Source: Terriglobia bacterium
GTDB taxonomy: Bacteria > Acidobacteriota > Terriglobia > Acidiferrales > UBA7541
DNA length: 64,000 bases
Assembly: GCA_020073605.1 (NCBI GenBank)
Contig: JAIQEW010000002.1
Span: forward strand, 1 to 64,000
Reading direction: 5' to 3'
Both the position numbers and the translations under genes were made by a program. The notes below the pieces were generated by a model. The model saw nothing but the letters and a program-made list of their open reading frames with translations. It was not told the origin of the DNA and did not search any database. This document shows positions 44,281-53,509 of the stretch, piece by piece. Position 1 is the first letter of the stretch; each line of letters starts with the position of its first letter.

Positions 44281-45381
44281 CTACGAGCGCCAGCGGAGGG
44301 TAACGGGACCGGAAACGGGGTGGCGCAACGGCTGGCCTGTGCGCTGTGATTCCAGATGCGCCGCTTTGAGCTCGAAATACCAGCGCGCCGGGCGGTCGGC
44401 GTCGTCCACAAGCATCATGCGGTCCTCGTGCTTCAGTCCGAGCGCCTGCTTTTCGATCACTTCCGTATCCTGTCGGATAAACCGCGGCCCCAGCACGTGA
44501 ATGATGAACGAGACGACCGGGAACCACGGAAGAATGTTCCACGCGGCGACGAAATCGAGCCGGCAGAGATCGCGGCGCACGGGCGTGACGGTGGTGCGGC
44601 TCGAGAGCCAGTAGCGGCCCGCGCGAATCTGCTCGAAGCGCTGGTTCGGCAGGACGAAATCGATCGTGGTGGTGGCGGGCTCGCCGGTGATGAACTTCAG
44701 GAGCTTGTAGGGCGCGCTATTGGCCGAGGGCGCGTGCGGGCTCATGCGGAAGCCGTTGGGGATCGGCTCGAACTGCTTGGCTTTGTCGCGCATGCTGCGG
44801 CGAGTGCGCCACCACCACGCCTGATGCACGAAGGGACCGTGCGCCGGGTCCATCAGGCCGATGATGCCGTGGTCCACGCTGCACGGCAGATCGGCCGAGA
44901 GATGCGCGATCGTGTAGCGCGCGCTGAACGTGGGCAGCTCGGGCGCGGGCGGCGGAGTCGCGGAATCCGCCCCGTGGCCTTCGGGGTTCGTCATGAACGC
45001 CCAGATGTAGCCGTCGCGCTCTTCGCAGGGAAAGCTGCCCGCGGAGATTCGCTCGCACTTGAGCTTCGAATCGGCGGTGAGCGATGGGATGTGGCGGCAC
45101 TGGCCGGTGTGCGCGTCGAATTGCCAGCCGTGGTAGGCGCATTCGACGGACGTACCGTCGAAGCGGCCGAATGAAAGAGGAAACGCGCGGTGCGGGCAGA
45201 TGTCGCGCAGCGCGAAAGGTTTTCCCGCGGCGTCGCGCCCGAGCACGAGCGGAACTTCGAGCAGCGTCGCGCGAGCAAGTGTGCGCCCGCGCAGTTCGGC
45301 GCTCCGTAGCGCGGGATACCAGAAGCCCCAGAGCATGTCGCTCGTGGGATTGCTGGGTTTCGGAAGAGTGGCTTCGCTCAT
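44281..45381 (-). CDS. Rieske non-haem iron oxygenase, alpha subunit-like
   Basis: A 366-residue protein. The Rieske [2Fe-2S] site is ICPHRAFPLSFG (CxH) and CAYHGWQFD (CxxH). The catalytic iron site appears as SVDHGIIGLMDPAHGPFVHQ, similar in spacing to the pheophorbide-oxygenase/VanA-like single-component group. These enzymes oxygenate or demethylate ring substrates; the substrate here is unknown. No reductase or ferredoxin gene is adjacent. The start is uncertain: MSEATLPKP is used, but MYYDSRP 10 codons upstream is possible. It follows the M48-TPR gene by 83 nt on the same strand. Confidence 0.85.
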   Translation of the reverse strand: MSEATLPKPSNPTSDMLWGFWYPALRSAELRGRTLARATLLEVPLVLGRDAAGKPFALRDICPHRAFPLSFGRFDGTSVECAYHGWQFDAHTGQCRHIPSLTADSKLKCERISAGSFPCEERDGYIWAFMTNPEGHGADSATPPPAPELPTFSARYTIAHLSADLPCSVDHGIIGLMDPAHGPFVHQAWWWRTRRSMRDKAKQFEPIPNGFRMSPHAPSANSAPYKLLKFITGEPATTTIDFVLPNQRFEQIRAGRYWLSSRTTVTPVRRDLCRLDFVAAWNILPWFPVVSFIIHVLGPRFIRQDTEVIEKQALGLKHEDRMMLVDDADRPARWYFELKAAHLESQRTGQPLRHPVSGPVTLRWRS

Positions 45382-45464
45382 CGGCGGGCGGCTATCGTAG
45401 TACATTCGCCGCCCGCGCCGCAAAGGCCCGCGCAAATTCGTCGCGCGTCAGTGTCCCGAAGACG

Positions 45465-47174
45465 TTAAGGCTGAGGATGTGCCTGCGCGGCGAGCGCGGC
45501 CTTTCTGCGGCGTTCGCGCTCGGCTTGCATTTCCTGGATGCTCTGCGCGACGAGCGGAGAATAGAGCGCCCCAACCCAGCGCGGATTCTCCCATTCGGGC
45601 TGGCTGCCGGCCGCTGCCGCAAAGTCGCGCAACGCAACTTCGCGCTCCTGAGCCTGCCACCGGGCTACAGCTTCAGCCATGTTCTGCTCGGCTCGCGACC
45701 CCGACGGATTGCTTTCCGCGCTATTGATTGTCCGGAAGGCATCCGCGAACTGCCGCAATTCGATTTCGGCCCAGGTCAGCCGCACCAGCATATTCGCGTT
45801 GTCCGGGCGAAGTTGCACGGCCTGATTGAGCATCTCCGCCGCTCTCGCATAATCTCCGGCGACGTAAGACCACCAGCCAAGCTCGGAGAGATCGTGGGGC
45901 GTCGACGGACCCGGCAGATTCGCGCCGAGCTCCGCTTGCCGCTTGCGAGCCGGCGCCGGATCGCCCGCGAGCAGCAGAAGACCATCGAGCGGCGCTTGCA
46001 ATTGCTGCGTCTCTATTTTGGTAGACGCCATCCATTGGCGGAATTCGTTTGCCGCGGTCTGACGATTCGCGGCAGCCAGCGCGCGAGCGTACGAGTCGGC
46101 GACTTCGATCGTCCACCCGCGCACTTCCAGGAGTTTGCGATAGGAAGACGCCGCGCCCACAAAATCCGCCTGCGCGAATTGCGCCTCCGCCGATATCATC
46201 AGCGCTTTCCCCTGATCCGCACGCATCTGAAGCGAGCGCGCCGCCAGTTGCTGCGCCTCGGAATACTTTCCGGCGTCGAGCGCATCTTTGGCGCGTGCCG
46301 TCCAGAATACGTAGGCGACGGCCAGGTCGCGTTCGGCGTGGAGAGGCCAATTCTCGCTGGCGATCATGGTATTGATCTGCGCGATGCGTTCCGACGGCAA
46401 CGGGTGCGACCGGAAGTATCCTTCGAGCGCGTCAATCGTCGCCTGCGAAAGCTCGCCTTGCGGAGTTCGCGCACGCGCGTGAGATTCATCGTAGAGGCGC
46501 TGGAATGCCTCGAACATGCGGATCGCGCCGTTCGGCGAGTATCCGGCCTGGACGGCCAGCCGCGTCCCTTCGCGGTCCGCCTCCAACTCCTGATCCTTGC
46601 TGTAACCGGCTTCGAAGATTTCGACAGGGATGGACAACAATCCTCCGAGGGGGATCCTTCGCAAGGCGCGCTCCTGCTGCACGCGCTCGGCGCAATGGTA
46701 GTGATCGATATGCTCAATTTCATGCCCGAGCACGGCGGCAAGTTCATCTTCGCTGTCCATCAGCGCGAGCATGCCACCGCCGATGTACACATGCCCGCCC
46801 GGCAGCGCAAAGGCGTTGACAAGGTTTCTATCCGGAATGTAGTGGAACTTGTAAGGAAGTGGTCGATGGGCGTTCGTCGCCAGCTGCGAGCCGACCTGCG
46901 TGACGTAGGCCTGAATCTCCGCAGTGTCCGCATCGGGTCTGCCGGTCAGCGAATCGGAGTAGCCGCGCGCGAGTTCGTCGCCGGCGCTAATTTCTTCGTC
47001 ATCCGACATGCGCGTGAATCGCACCGGCATGCGCGATAATTCCTGCTCCGTATCGGCCACAAGGTAGAGCACAGCCGCGGGCCCCACGGGCACGTCTACC
47101 TTGCGCCGCTCGCTCACGGCCACCGCGGCCACGCCCATCGCGATAATCCCCGCCAATGCCAGCCATCGAATCAT
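45465..47174 (-). CDS. M48 metallopeptidase with TPR region (BepA-like)
   Basis: A 569-residue protein with an N-terminal membrane anchor or signal (MIRWLALAGIIAMGVAAVAV). The M48 peptidase domain has NAFALPGGHVYIGGGML, the zinc site LGHEIEHIDHYH (HExxH), and the third ligand region DQELEADREGTRLAVQAGY. The C-terminal half contains TPR-type repeats. The layout matches BepA/YfgC-like periplasmic proteases for outer-membrane protein quality control; assignment to that role is inference. Its ATG overlaps the DUF2339 stop as ATGA. Confidence 0.88.
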   Translation of the reverse strand: MIRWLALAGIIAMGVAAVAVSERRKVDVPVGPAAVLYLVADTEQELSRMPVRFTRMSDDEEISAGDELARGYSDSLTGRPDADTAEIQAYVTQVGSQLATNAHRPLPYKFHYIPDRNLVNAFALPGGHVYIGGGMLALMDSEDELAAVLGHEIEHIDHYHCAERVQQERALRRIPLGGLLSIPVEIFEAGYSKDQELEADREGTRLAVQAGYSPNGAIRMFEAFQRLYDESHARARTPQGELSQATIDALEGYFRSHPLPSERIAQINTMIASENWPLHAERDLAVAYVFWTARAKDALDAGKYSEAQQLAARSLQMRADQGKALMISAEAQFAQADFVGAASSYRKLLEVRGWTIEVADSYARALAAANRQTAANEFRQWMASTKIETQQLQAPLDGLLLLAGDPAPARKRQAELGANLPGPSTPHDLSELGWWSYVAGDYARAAEMLNQAVQLRPDNANMLVRLTWAEIELRQFADAFRTINSAESNPSGSRAEQNMAEAVARWQAQEREVALRDFAAAAGSQPEWENPRWVGALYSPLVAQSIQEMQAERERRRKAALAAQAHPQP

Positions 47175-50100
47175 AGGTATTTCCGCAATGTCTCTCGATT
47201 GCGCGTGTACAGGAACGAAACCAGCAGCAGCGCCACGCCCAGCACGATCAAGGTCAAATAGCGGTCGCGCGGATTCAGCCGCCACACATCAATGGTGAGA
47301 ATCTTGCCGGCGCACAAAAGGAGCAGGCCGAGTCCGGAAAGCCGGAAGCTGCGCTCGCCCAGCCAGAGTGCCAGCAGAAACACTCCCACACCCTCCACGC
47401 CCCAGGTGAGCGTCACCATCCCGTGCCGCATCTGCACGGCGATCAGTACCGTGAGCAGGGTCAGTGCAACGAAAAAGAAGAACTGTTCGGGCCTTCGGGT
47501 GATAACCGTTAGCAGCCGCATGATCATGGACTGGGACGCCGCTTCGCCGACCTTCCGGCGCAGCTGAAACAGAATGGGCAACGCCGCGAGCAACAAAGCG
47601 ACCGTCGATCCGACGCAGAACCACCGGCTCTCCTGAATCGGCGCGGGGAAGTAGCTCCGCTCGTAGAAATTGTGCAGCACGGTGCGCAGGAGGACTCCAA
47701 CTCCGACAACCAGCGTTTGATGCAGGAAGACGCGCCGTCCACTGCGCCACACGATCGCGAGCAGCGCGAGCGCCAGTGCCGCCCACGCGGTCGCCACCCA
47801 GTCAGCTCCCAGCTCGAAGCGCATCAGCGACGCGAGTGTAATCGTGCCGAGCCAGCAGCAAAGACTCTCGGCCCCGTATTTGCGTTCGATCTCCAGAAGA
47901 TCTCCGGCTGACTCGCGCAATCTGGAGTAGGCGTAGAAGAATGCCAGCGCCAGGGGAACGACCGTGTAAAAGCGGGGACTGATTTCGCCGGGATTTCCCG
48001 CAGCACTCAAATTCACGAAGAAGATGCGCGAGAAACTCGCGGCAAACGCGGTGTACGCCTGCAAGCGGAGGCCGGGTGACTTCCACTTCAAACCAACTTC
48101 GAATAGAACGAGTCCACCGATCATCCAGGCGACGGCCACGCCAATGGACCGGAGCTCGTACCATGCGAGCAGCGCGAGGAGGAACGATGCCATCCATGTG
48201 TAGCTGCTTGCGACCAACTGGCCGATGGAAAAGAAGGTCGTGCCAAGCGTCACGCCCCTACTCTCTTCCGCAGCCCAACTCCACCGCGATGTGATGTACA
48301 GCAGGGCGGCCACGAGCACGATGGAAATCAATCGCTGTGTGAGGCCGTGAATTTTCGCGGCTGAATCCAGATTGATCGCGAGCGCTCGAACCGCAACGGT
48401 CGCCGCCAGGACGTTGGCCTGGTATCCGAGGTCAGCAAACTTCCAGCGACGCCCCGCCAGTGCCAATGCGAGACCCAGTGCGGCCCACGCCACAGCCGTC
48501 CATGCCTCGGGGAACAACACCCAGGCGCCGATGAACGCCATGATCGCGCCGACGTACGACAATCGCGCCATGAGCCGCCGGTCAAATTCACGCTCGAAGA
48601 TCGCGCTCCAGCGCTGATAAATCCAATGCGCGTTGGCGTACATTACGATCGCGGCCACGGCGAAAAGAACGGCGACGCGAGGCTGGCTGCTCACATCGGC
48701 ACCGTCCATGCGCGTTCCACAAACGCGTGCCGCATCCACGGCAATCATGTGCCCGACCGCAATCAGGGTGGCAATCGCACCCAGGCGCCGGAAGACGACC
48801 TCGCGTGTCCAAACGCCGATCAGCAGCAGCGCCTCGGTTTCTAGTAGCCACAACACCGAAAGCCGCATTCCGGAATAGCGGAAGGGAAAGGCCGCGACCA
48901 GCAGCGCAACGCCGATCGTGCTGAGCACGATCACGGCCGTGCGCCGCCGCCGCGTGACGGGCAACTGCGCCAGACCGACTTCGATTGCGCCGATTACCAG
49001 CAGCGTCCAGAAAGCCCACTCGGGATGGGCCGACTGGTATTTGAGCAGCAGCAGGACCAGAACCGTGTTCAGCAGCGCCGCCGCGGTGGAGACGTGCTCT
49101 TGAAGTTCCGCCTTGGGCCGGCGCAGGACGTAAGAGAAGCGATAGACGAGCCAGTAGAACCCCAGAATCCCGGCGCTGGCGGGAAACTCCGCGAAAGGAT
49201 GCCGGTGGCCGTGCATCGGTTCGATGATCGGCCGCAGCCATAGATAGTGATTGAGGTAGCTGGCCAGAATTCCGAATATCTCCAGCTCGAACCACTCCAT
49301 GCGTCCGACGATCACCACCAAGCCTGCCGCCAAAAGACCGCCCGCCATCAGGCTGTAAACATTCGAGTGGCTGATCGTCACAGTTAGAAACGCCAGCAGG
49401 AACGCCAAGCCCGTCACCACCTGCGAGCGGTATCGCAACGTGTGCCATACCATCACCGCGGCCACGGCCAAGAGCAGCAGCAGATCCAGGAGCTGCGAAT
49501 GGAGCACCTGCGCCGCGGGAACGTGGTACATCGCGTAAGTGGTGAAGCAGAGCAGCGCCCAGCCGCCGCCGATCCCCGCTCGCGCCAGGATGTGGTAGCG
49601 ATCGTGCCTTTCGAACCAAACACCTGCACTGAGCAGAGCGACGCTGATGACATAGCCCACCAGCACTTTGCCGGCGGGGCCCAGTGTCTTGAGCTGGTAA
49701 GCGAGAAAGAAGGCGACGCCGAGCACAAGAATCACAATGCCCAGCTTGTTCAGCCAGTTCGTGCCGAGCGTTTCTTCAAGATCCAAGCCTGACTTGAAAC
49801 GATCCGGCAGCGAGGATAGAAACCCGCCCGCAGCGTCGCCGATCGCCGATTTGGGAAACAGGGAGGGCGCCGCGGATTCCGGCGCAGCAGTGGACGCGGA
49901 AGGCGGATACGCCGCTGGGACTTCGACCGGTTCTCGAGTGGGTGCCGTCTCGCCGGTTTCGATCAGAGGCTTCGGTGGCGTAACGGTGGTTTTCGCGACA
50001 GTTGGCGCCGGCGCGACGCGCTGGGGGGCAGGAGCCGCCTCGGGACGACGAAGTTCCTTTAACGCTTGTTCAATGTCGAAAACGCGTCGCGTCAGCTCGG

Positions 50101-50221
50101 CTAAACGCGTTGCGTCCAACTCGCGATCCTTCTTGCGTTTCCGGTGCTCGCGCCACACGAGCACCCAAGGACCAAACAAGATTACCAACAGCAGTCCGAG
50201 ATAGACGACTATTGCATCCAT
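47171..50221 (-). CDS. DUF2339 large polytopic membrane protein
   Basis: A 1016-residue protein. An N-terminal helix (IVVYLGLLLVILFGPWVLVW) precedes a charged coiled coil (EHRKRKKDRELDATRLAELT) and a Pro/Ala/Thr-rich linker. The DUF2339 signature ETLGTNWLNKLGIVILVLGVAFFL near residue 150 begins more than 20 membrane helices, including LARAGIGGGWALLCFTTYAMYH. The C-terminus ends LRKYL. DUF2339 has no established function; it resembles envelope scaffold or transport proteins. The stop is coupled by ATGA to an M48 peptidase gene. Confidence 0.88.
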   Translation of the reverse strand: MDAIVVYLGLLLVILFGPWVLVWREHRKRKKDRELDATRLAELTRRVFDIEQALKELRRPEAAPAPQRVAPAPTVAKTTVTPPKPLIETGETAPTREPVEVPAAYPPSASTAAPESAAPSLFPKSAIGDAAGGFLSSLPDRFKSGLDLEETLGTNWLNKLGIVILVLGVAFFLAYQLKTLGPAGKVLVGYVISVALLSAGVWFERHDRYHILARAGIGGGWALLCFTTYAMYHVPAAQVLHSQLLDLLLLLAVAAVMVWHTLRYRSQVVTGLAFLLAFLTVTISHSNVYSLMAGGLLAAGLVVIVGRMEWFELEIFGILASYLNHYLWLRPIIEPMHGHRHPFAEFPASAGILGFYWLVYRFSYVLRRPKAELQEHVSTAAALLNTVLVLLLLKYQSAHPEWAFWTLLVIGAIEVGLAQLPVTRRRRTAVIVLSTIGVALLVAAFPFRYSGMRLSVLWLLETEALLLIGVWTREVVFRRLGAIATLIAVGHMIAVDAARVCGTRMDGADVSSQPRVAVLFAVAAIVMYANAHWIYQRWSAIFEREFDRRLMARLSYVGAIMAFIGAWVLFPEAWTAVAWAALGLALALAGRRWKFADLGYQANVLAATVAVRALAINLDSAAKIHGLTQRLISIVLVAALLYITSRWSWAAEESRGVTLGTTFFSIGQLVASSYTWMASFLLALLAWYELRSIGVAVAWMIGGLVLFEVGLKWKSPGLRLQAYTAFAASFSRIFFVNLSAAGNPGEISPRFYTVVPLALAFFYAYSRLRESAGDLLEIERKYGAESLCCWLGTITLASLMRFELGADWVATAWAALALALLAIVWRSGRRVFLHQTLVVGVGVLLRTVLHNFYERSYFPAPIQESRWFCVGSTVALLLAALPILFQLRRKVGEAASQSMIMRLLTVITRRPEQFFFFVALTLLTVLIAVQMRHGMVTLTWGVEGVGVFLLALWLGERSFRLSGLGLLLLCAGKILTIDVWRLNPRDRYLTLIVLGVALLLVSFLYTRNRETLRKYL

Positions 50222-50575
50222 GAGAGTGGCCGCGGTGCCTACCGCGGTTGTATTGCGCCGGATTCTACTACGCGGTGTAGTGAATGACTATTAAACGATT
50301 CTTGCAACAGAGGCGACAAAGTGAAGGGCAATCGAGGGCGAAGAGGGCGCGAATCGCGAAGGCGGTACTTTCGTACCGAGCCGAAATGAACCCTTGGGCC
50401 ATCGACGCTGGCACTTGCTCCCGGCAGACTGGCAATGGATCCGGGGCGCAAGCTCCGGGTTGCACCTCCATCACCCCCATGCCCTGAGCGGCCGGTCCCC
50501 CCACCGGCCGCTCCCCCTTTCTGGCCTTCCCGCTGACACGATTGCGTCGCTGCTTAGGATGTGCGCTGAAAAGCG
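50222..50575. repeat. Noncoding gap with decayed hairpin repeats
   Basis: Between the DUF2339 start and the terminator at 50576 there is no credible gene. It holds a perfect hairpin CGGTAC-TTTC-GTACCG at 50363-50378, a GCAA-loop stem resembling the 1937-1958 element near 50433-50450, and a strong stem GAGCGGCCGGT / ACCGGCCGCTC at 50486-50512 followed by CCCCTTTCT. It is likely a graveyard of short palindromic repeats plus a possible plus-strand terminator. The DUF2339 promoter must lie at its left end. Confidence 0.5.
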
Positions 50576-50628
50576 AAGAAGGCCCGAAGTGCCCCGAAAT
50601 TTTCGGGAGCGCTTCGGGCCTTCTTTGT
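50576..50628. terminator. Long bidirectional hairpin terminator
   Basis: AAGAAGGCCCGAAG (50576-50589) pairs with CTTCGGGCCTTCTT (50612-50625). The inner pair CCCGAAA / TTTCGGG sits at 50593-50607. T-rich ends occur on both strands. It probably ends transcription from the zinc-ribbon gene on the minus strand. Confidence 0.75.
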
Positions 50629-50752
50629 CGTCACGTCCTCGAAGAGGCCTCGCCGGGGACTTGGCCGGCCTCGACACACGGGAGGGACGTGCTCGCCGCC
50701 ATCATCCTGAGCGATTCACGGGGCTGGGCCGCGGAATCGACTCGAGGCAGCT

Positions 50753-50959
50753 TCAGCGCGGACGCCGGGCCGGGCGATAACTCGCGAGCGGCCGGGGCCG
50801 CATCCGAAAGCGCGGCGCGAGGGGCGGCGGCACGTTGTGGAGCGGCGCGCCGCAGTTGCTGCAAATCTCCTGCGGCAGACCCTCCACGCGCAGCCAGTGG
50901 CCTCGCGCGGGACACTCCGGATTCAAACACTGCACCGTCCAACCGGGCAGATATTGCAT
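50753..50959 (-). CDS. Small zinc-ribbon protein
   Basis: A 68-residue basic protein starting MQYLPGWTVQCLNPECPARG. Two Cys pairs (CLNPEC and CSNC) fit a treble-clef/zinc-ribbon fold. The remainder is Pro/Arg-rich (PRFRMRPRPLASYRPARRPR), suggesting nucleic-acid or protein contact. GCGAGG lies upstream of the ATG; a longer reading to 51082 is not supported. Role unknown. Confidence 0.6.
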   Translation of the reverse strand: MQYLPGWTVQCLNPECPARGHWLRVEGLPQEICSNCGAPLHNVPPPLAPRFRMRPRPLASYRPARRPR

Positions 50960-51139
50960 CCTGTAGCCTCGCAGAAAGAGTGGGAAACGCCCCGTAAAAC
51001 AGGCGGGATTGTGCGCCGGGGCGTCTAGTGTGTCAAGCGAAATATATACTATTAGTAGGGGTGCGCTTGCGGGAGGGGGCAAAGCGGCCCAGAAGGCAAT
51101 TTTCGAGGCGAGGAATTACTGCGCGGCGCTCGAGCTGTC

Positions 51140-51673
51140 TTACTTCGCGGCGCCGAGCTTGGCCTGGAGATCGTCGAGCTTCTTCTGCGCCGCAGCCACT
51201 TCCGCTTGCTTGGCGTCGAGCTGGCTCTTTTCGTCTTCGAGCGCGGCCGCGCCGGCTTTGTCGGAGGCGTAGCCGGTCTTGCCGTAGTAGGTCTGCTGGT
51301 CGAGCGCGTACTTGCGCTGGAGTATGTCGAGGTCGTTTTTCAGGCTCTCGAGCTGCGCCTTGGCTGTGGAGACGTCGCCTTCGAGGGCGGATTTCTCTTC
51401 GGGTGTCGGCGGCGCGGCGGCTTCCTGCTCCGCGGCGGACGGATTCTCCGCATTCTCACCCGGCGCCGCGGTCTGCCCCACCACGTTGACGTTGCCCGGC
51501 TTGCCCTGAATGTTGTCGTTGTCCCAGACCTTGGCGGACTTGGGCGGATTCTTTTTCTTCTGTTCCTGCGCACGGCGAGCGGCCGCTGCGGGTGAATCTT
51601 CCTGCTGCTGCGCCGAGGCAACTCCCACCGGCAGAACCAGCGCAATGATGAGTGCCCAATTTGCGATTCTCAT
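51140..51673 (-). CDS. Secreted coiled-coil protein
   Basis: A 177-residue protein with a signal peptide (MRIANWALIIALVLPVGVASA) and GGGAGAAG upstream. After a Gln/Pro-rich, charged segment (QQEDSPAAAARRAQEQKKKN) and an acidic low-complexity stretch, the C-terminal half is a long heptad-patterned helix (SALEGDVSTAKAQLESLKND...DAKQAEVAAAQKKLDDLQAK). Such exported coiled coils are often envelope structural proteins. No domain name can be given. Confidence 0.7.
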   Translation of the reverse strand: MRIANWALIIALVLPVGVASAQQQEDSPAAAARRAQEQKKKNPPKSAKVWDNDNIQGKPGNVNVVGQTAAPGENAENPSAAEQEAAAPPTPEEKSALEGDVSTAKAQLESLKNDLDILQRKYALDQQTYYGKTGYASDKAGAAALEDEKSQLDAKQAEVAAAQKKLDDLQAKLGAAK

Positions 51674-51889
51674 CGTACTTCTCCCCCGTCGGCTGCGATT
51701 CACCTGTCCATAGTAGTCGCGTCGGGCAGTCCGCGGCAAACGGCGCGCGCGGCGGCATCCAAAAAGGCAACTGTACGTTCCGGCGGGTCACCAGCAGAGG
51801 GGAATGACCTGTCACGCACGCAAATTCCCCACGCTCACAAATCGAGCGTTGGGCACCCGCAAAGTCAAAGGCAAGCCTGCATCACTCTC

Positions 51890-52198
51890 CTAATCTCCAA
51901 TGAATCGCAGATTCAAAGTTCTCTCCTCCTGGCAACGAACCGCCAGATCCCGAATACGAGACAACAAAGTCTTCTCCTCAGAAGTCCGTGCACGCATCGC
52001 CAGTTGGTCCCATTCCGCGAGGAATCGTTTCATCTGTAGATGGTTAAACAGCGTGTTTCCATACCAGTCGATCCAGCCAAGCATGGAATCGGAATCATCA
52101 TTTGGAGGCGGCAGGAGTTTGTGCAGGAGCTGCTTATCGTCTGGGATTAACTCAATCGTGTTGCCAACTTCGGTCTGGAGCGCGATACAAATCCCCAT
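51890..52198 (-). CDS. Hypothetical protein, low GC
   Basis: A 102-residue protein, MGICIALQTEVGNTIELIPDD onwards, without signal or membrane segments and mostly helical in appearance (QMKRFLAEWDQLAMRARTSEEK, LSRIRDLAVRCQEE). Base composition is lower in GC than its neighbours, suggesting recent acquisition. It is an isolated gene; 52199-52335 shows nothing further. Function unknown. Confidence 0.5.
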   Translation of the reverse strand: MGICIALQTEVGNTIELIPDDKQLLHKLLPPPNDDSDSMLGWIDWYGNTLFNHLQMKRFLAEWDQLAMRARTSEEKTLLSRIRDLAVRCQEERTLNLRFIGD

Positions 52199-52335
52199 GT
52201 CGTAGGTCTCCTAAGGATCGCTCAAGATAGACCACGATCAGTTTTCCGCTGGTCCTGGGATCACGGTGTATATGGCAGTCGCTTGCCCGGTGTTTCTGTC
52301 GATCCCGATATCTCGCCCCGCATCGACGGAGCGAG

Positions 52336-53373
52336 TTAGGAGCTGGCGAACCTCACGAGCATCTTACCGGTGTTGTCGCCTTGAAGGACGCCGATGAGGG
52401 CGCGAGGAGCGTTCTCAAAACCCTCGACGATTTGCTCGCGGTGTTTCAGCTTCCCTTCCTTGAGCCAACGCGCCATTTGGGCGACGCCTTCCGGGAAGCG
52501 GTCCATCCACTGAGAGACGATGAAGCCCTCGGCCCGGGACTGCTTGGTGAGCAAAAAGATGTAGGGCCGCACGCCCGGCTCGGGCTTGGCAGAGTTGTAC
52601 TGCGAAATCTGCCCGCAGACGGAAATGCGAGCGCGGACATTGAGCAGCGGGAGAACCGCGTCGGTGACGGCGCCGCCGACGTTGTCGAAATAGCAGTCGA
52701 TGCCCTGGGGGCAGAGTTCGCGCAGCTTGGCCACGTAGTCCTCGGTGGTCTTGTAGTTGAACGCGGCATCGAAGCCGAGTTCGCCGGTGAGCCACGCGAC
52801 CTTGGCGTCTGTGCCGGCGATTCCCACCGCGCGGCATCCCTTGATCTTCGCGATCTGGCCGACGAGCGAGCCGACCGCTCCGGCGGCGCCCGAGACGACC
52901 ACAGTCTCGCCCGGCTTCGGCTGGCAGATGTCGAGAAAGCCGAAGTAGGCTGTCATCCCCGGCATGCCGAGCACGCCGAGCGCGGCCGAAATGGGAGCGA
53001 GGCTCGGGTCCAATTTCTGCAAGCCTTTGCCGTCCGAGACGGCATATTCCTGCCAGCCCCAGTAGCCCACAACGATGTCTCCCACTTGAAACGCCGGATT
53101 CTGGGATTGCGCCACTTTGCCGACCGTGGCGCCGATCATCAACTGGCCGATGTCCACGGGATCGGCGTACGTGCGAATGCCGTTCATCCGTCCGCGCATG
53201 TAGGGATCGACGGAGAGAAAAACCGTGCGCAAGAGCACCTGACCGCTTGCGAGCGCGGGAAGCGGCGCCGAGACAAGGCGGAAGTCGGATTCCTTCGGCA
53301 TCCCCACGGGTCGAGCGGCGAGGATGAATTGGCGATTGACGCTGGGAAGCGGGCTTGCTGTGCTGGCTGTCAT
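52336..53373 (-). CDS. NADP-dependent medium-chain reductase (leukotriene B4 dehydrogenase/CurA-like)
   Basis: A 345-residue MDR-superfamily enzyme without the structural zinc Cys. It shows LRTVFLSVDPYMRGRMN (typical of the PTGR/CurA/YncB group), VVGYWGWQEYAV, the cofactor loop VVSGAAGAVGSLVGQIAKIKGCRAVGIAGT, and IDCYFDNVGG. These enzymes reduce the C=C bond of alpha,beta-unsaturated carbonyls with NADPH and help detoxify them. The start is set at MTASTASPLPSVNRQFILA; an upstream extension is antisense to the next gene. Divergent from the CAAX protease gene. Confidence 0.93.
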   Translation of the reverse strand: MTASTASPLPSVNRQFILAARPVGMPKESDFRLVSAPLPALASGQVLLRTVFLSVDPYMRGRMNGIRTYADPVDIGQLMIGATVGKVAQSQNPAFQVGDIVVGYWGWQEYAVSDGKGLQKLDPSLAPISAALGVLGMPGMTAYFGFLDICQPKPGETVVVSGAAGAVGSLVGQIAKIKGCRAVGIAGTDAKVAWLTGELGFDAAFNYKTTEDYVAKLRELCPQGIDCYFDNVGGAVTDAVLPLLNVRARISVCGQISQYNSAKPEPGVRPYIFLLTKQSRAEGFIVSQWMDRFPEGVAQMARWLKEGKLKHREQIVEGFENAPRALIGVLQGDNTGKMLVRFASS

Positions 53374-53509
53374 AATGGGCGCATTATGCCAGAGTTTCGG
53401 GCGTGCGCGGTACCGGCGCAGGCGCGCTCGCTGTGATAGAAAATGTTGCACATCGCCCCTGCTAACGAGATACTCCCGGCCAACGTCTGATCCGGCAAAA
53501 GGGGGGAAT

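Noticed and set aside
50284..50487. 67-codon plus-strand frame
   Set aside because: It runs through several hairpin repeats, has no ribosome site, and its residues reflect repeat sequence.
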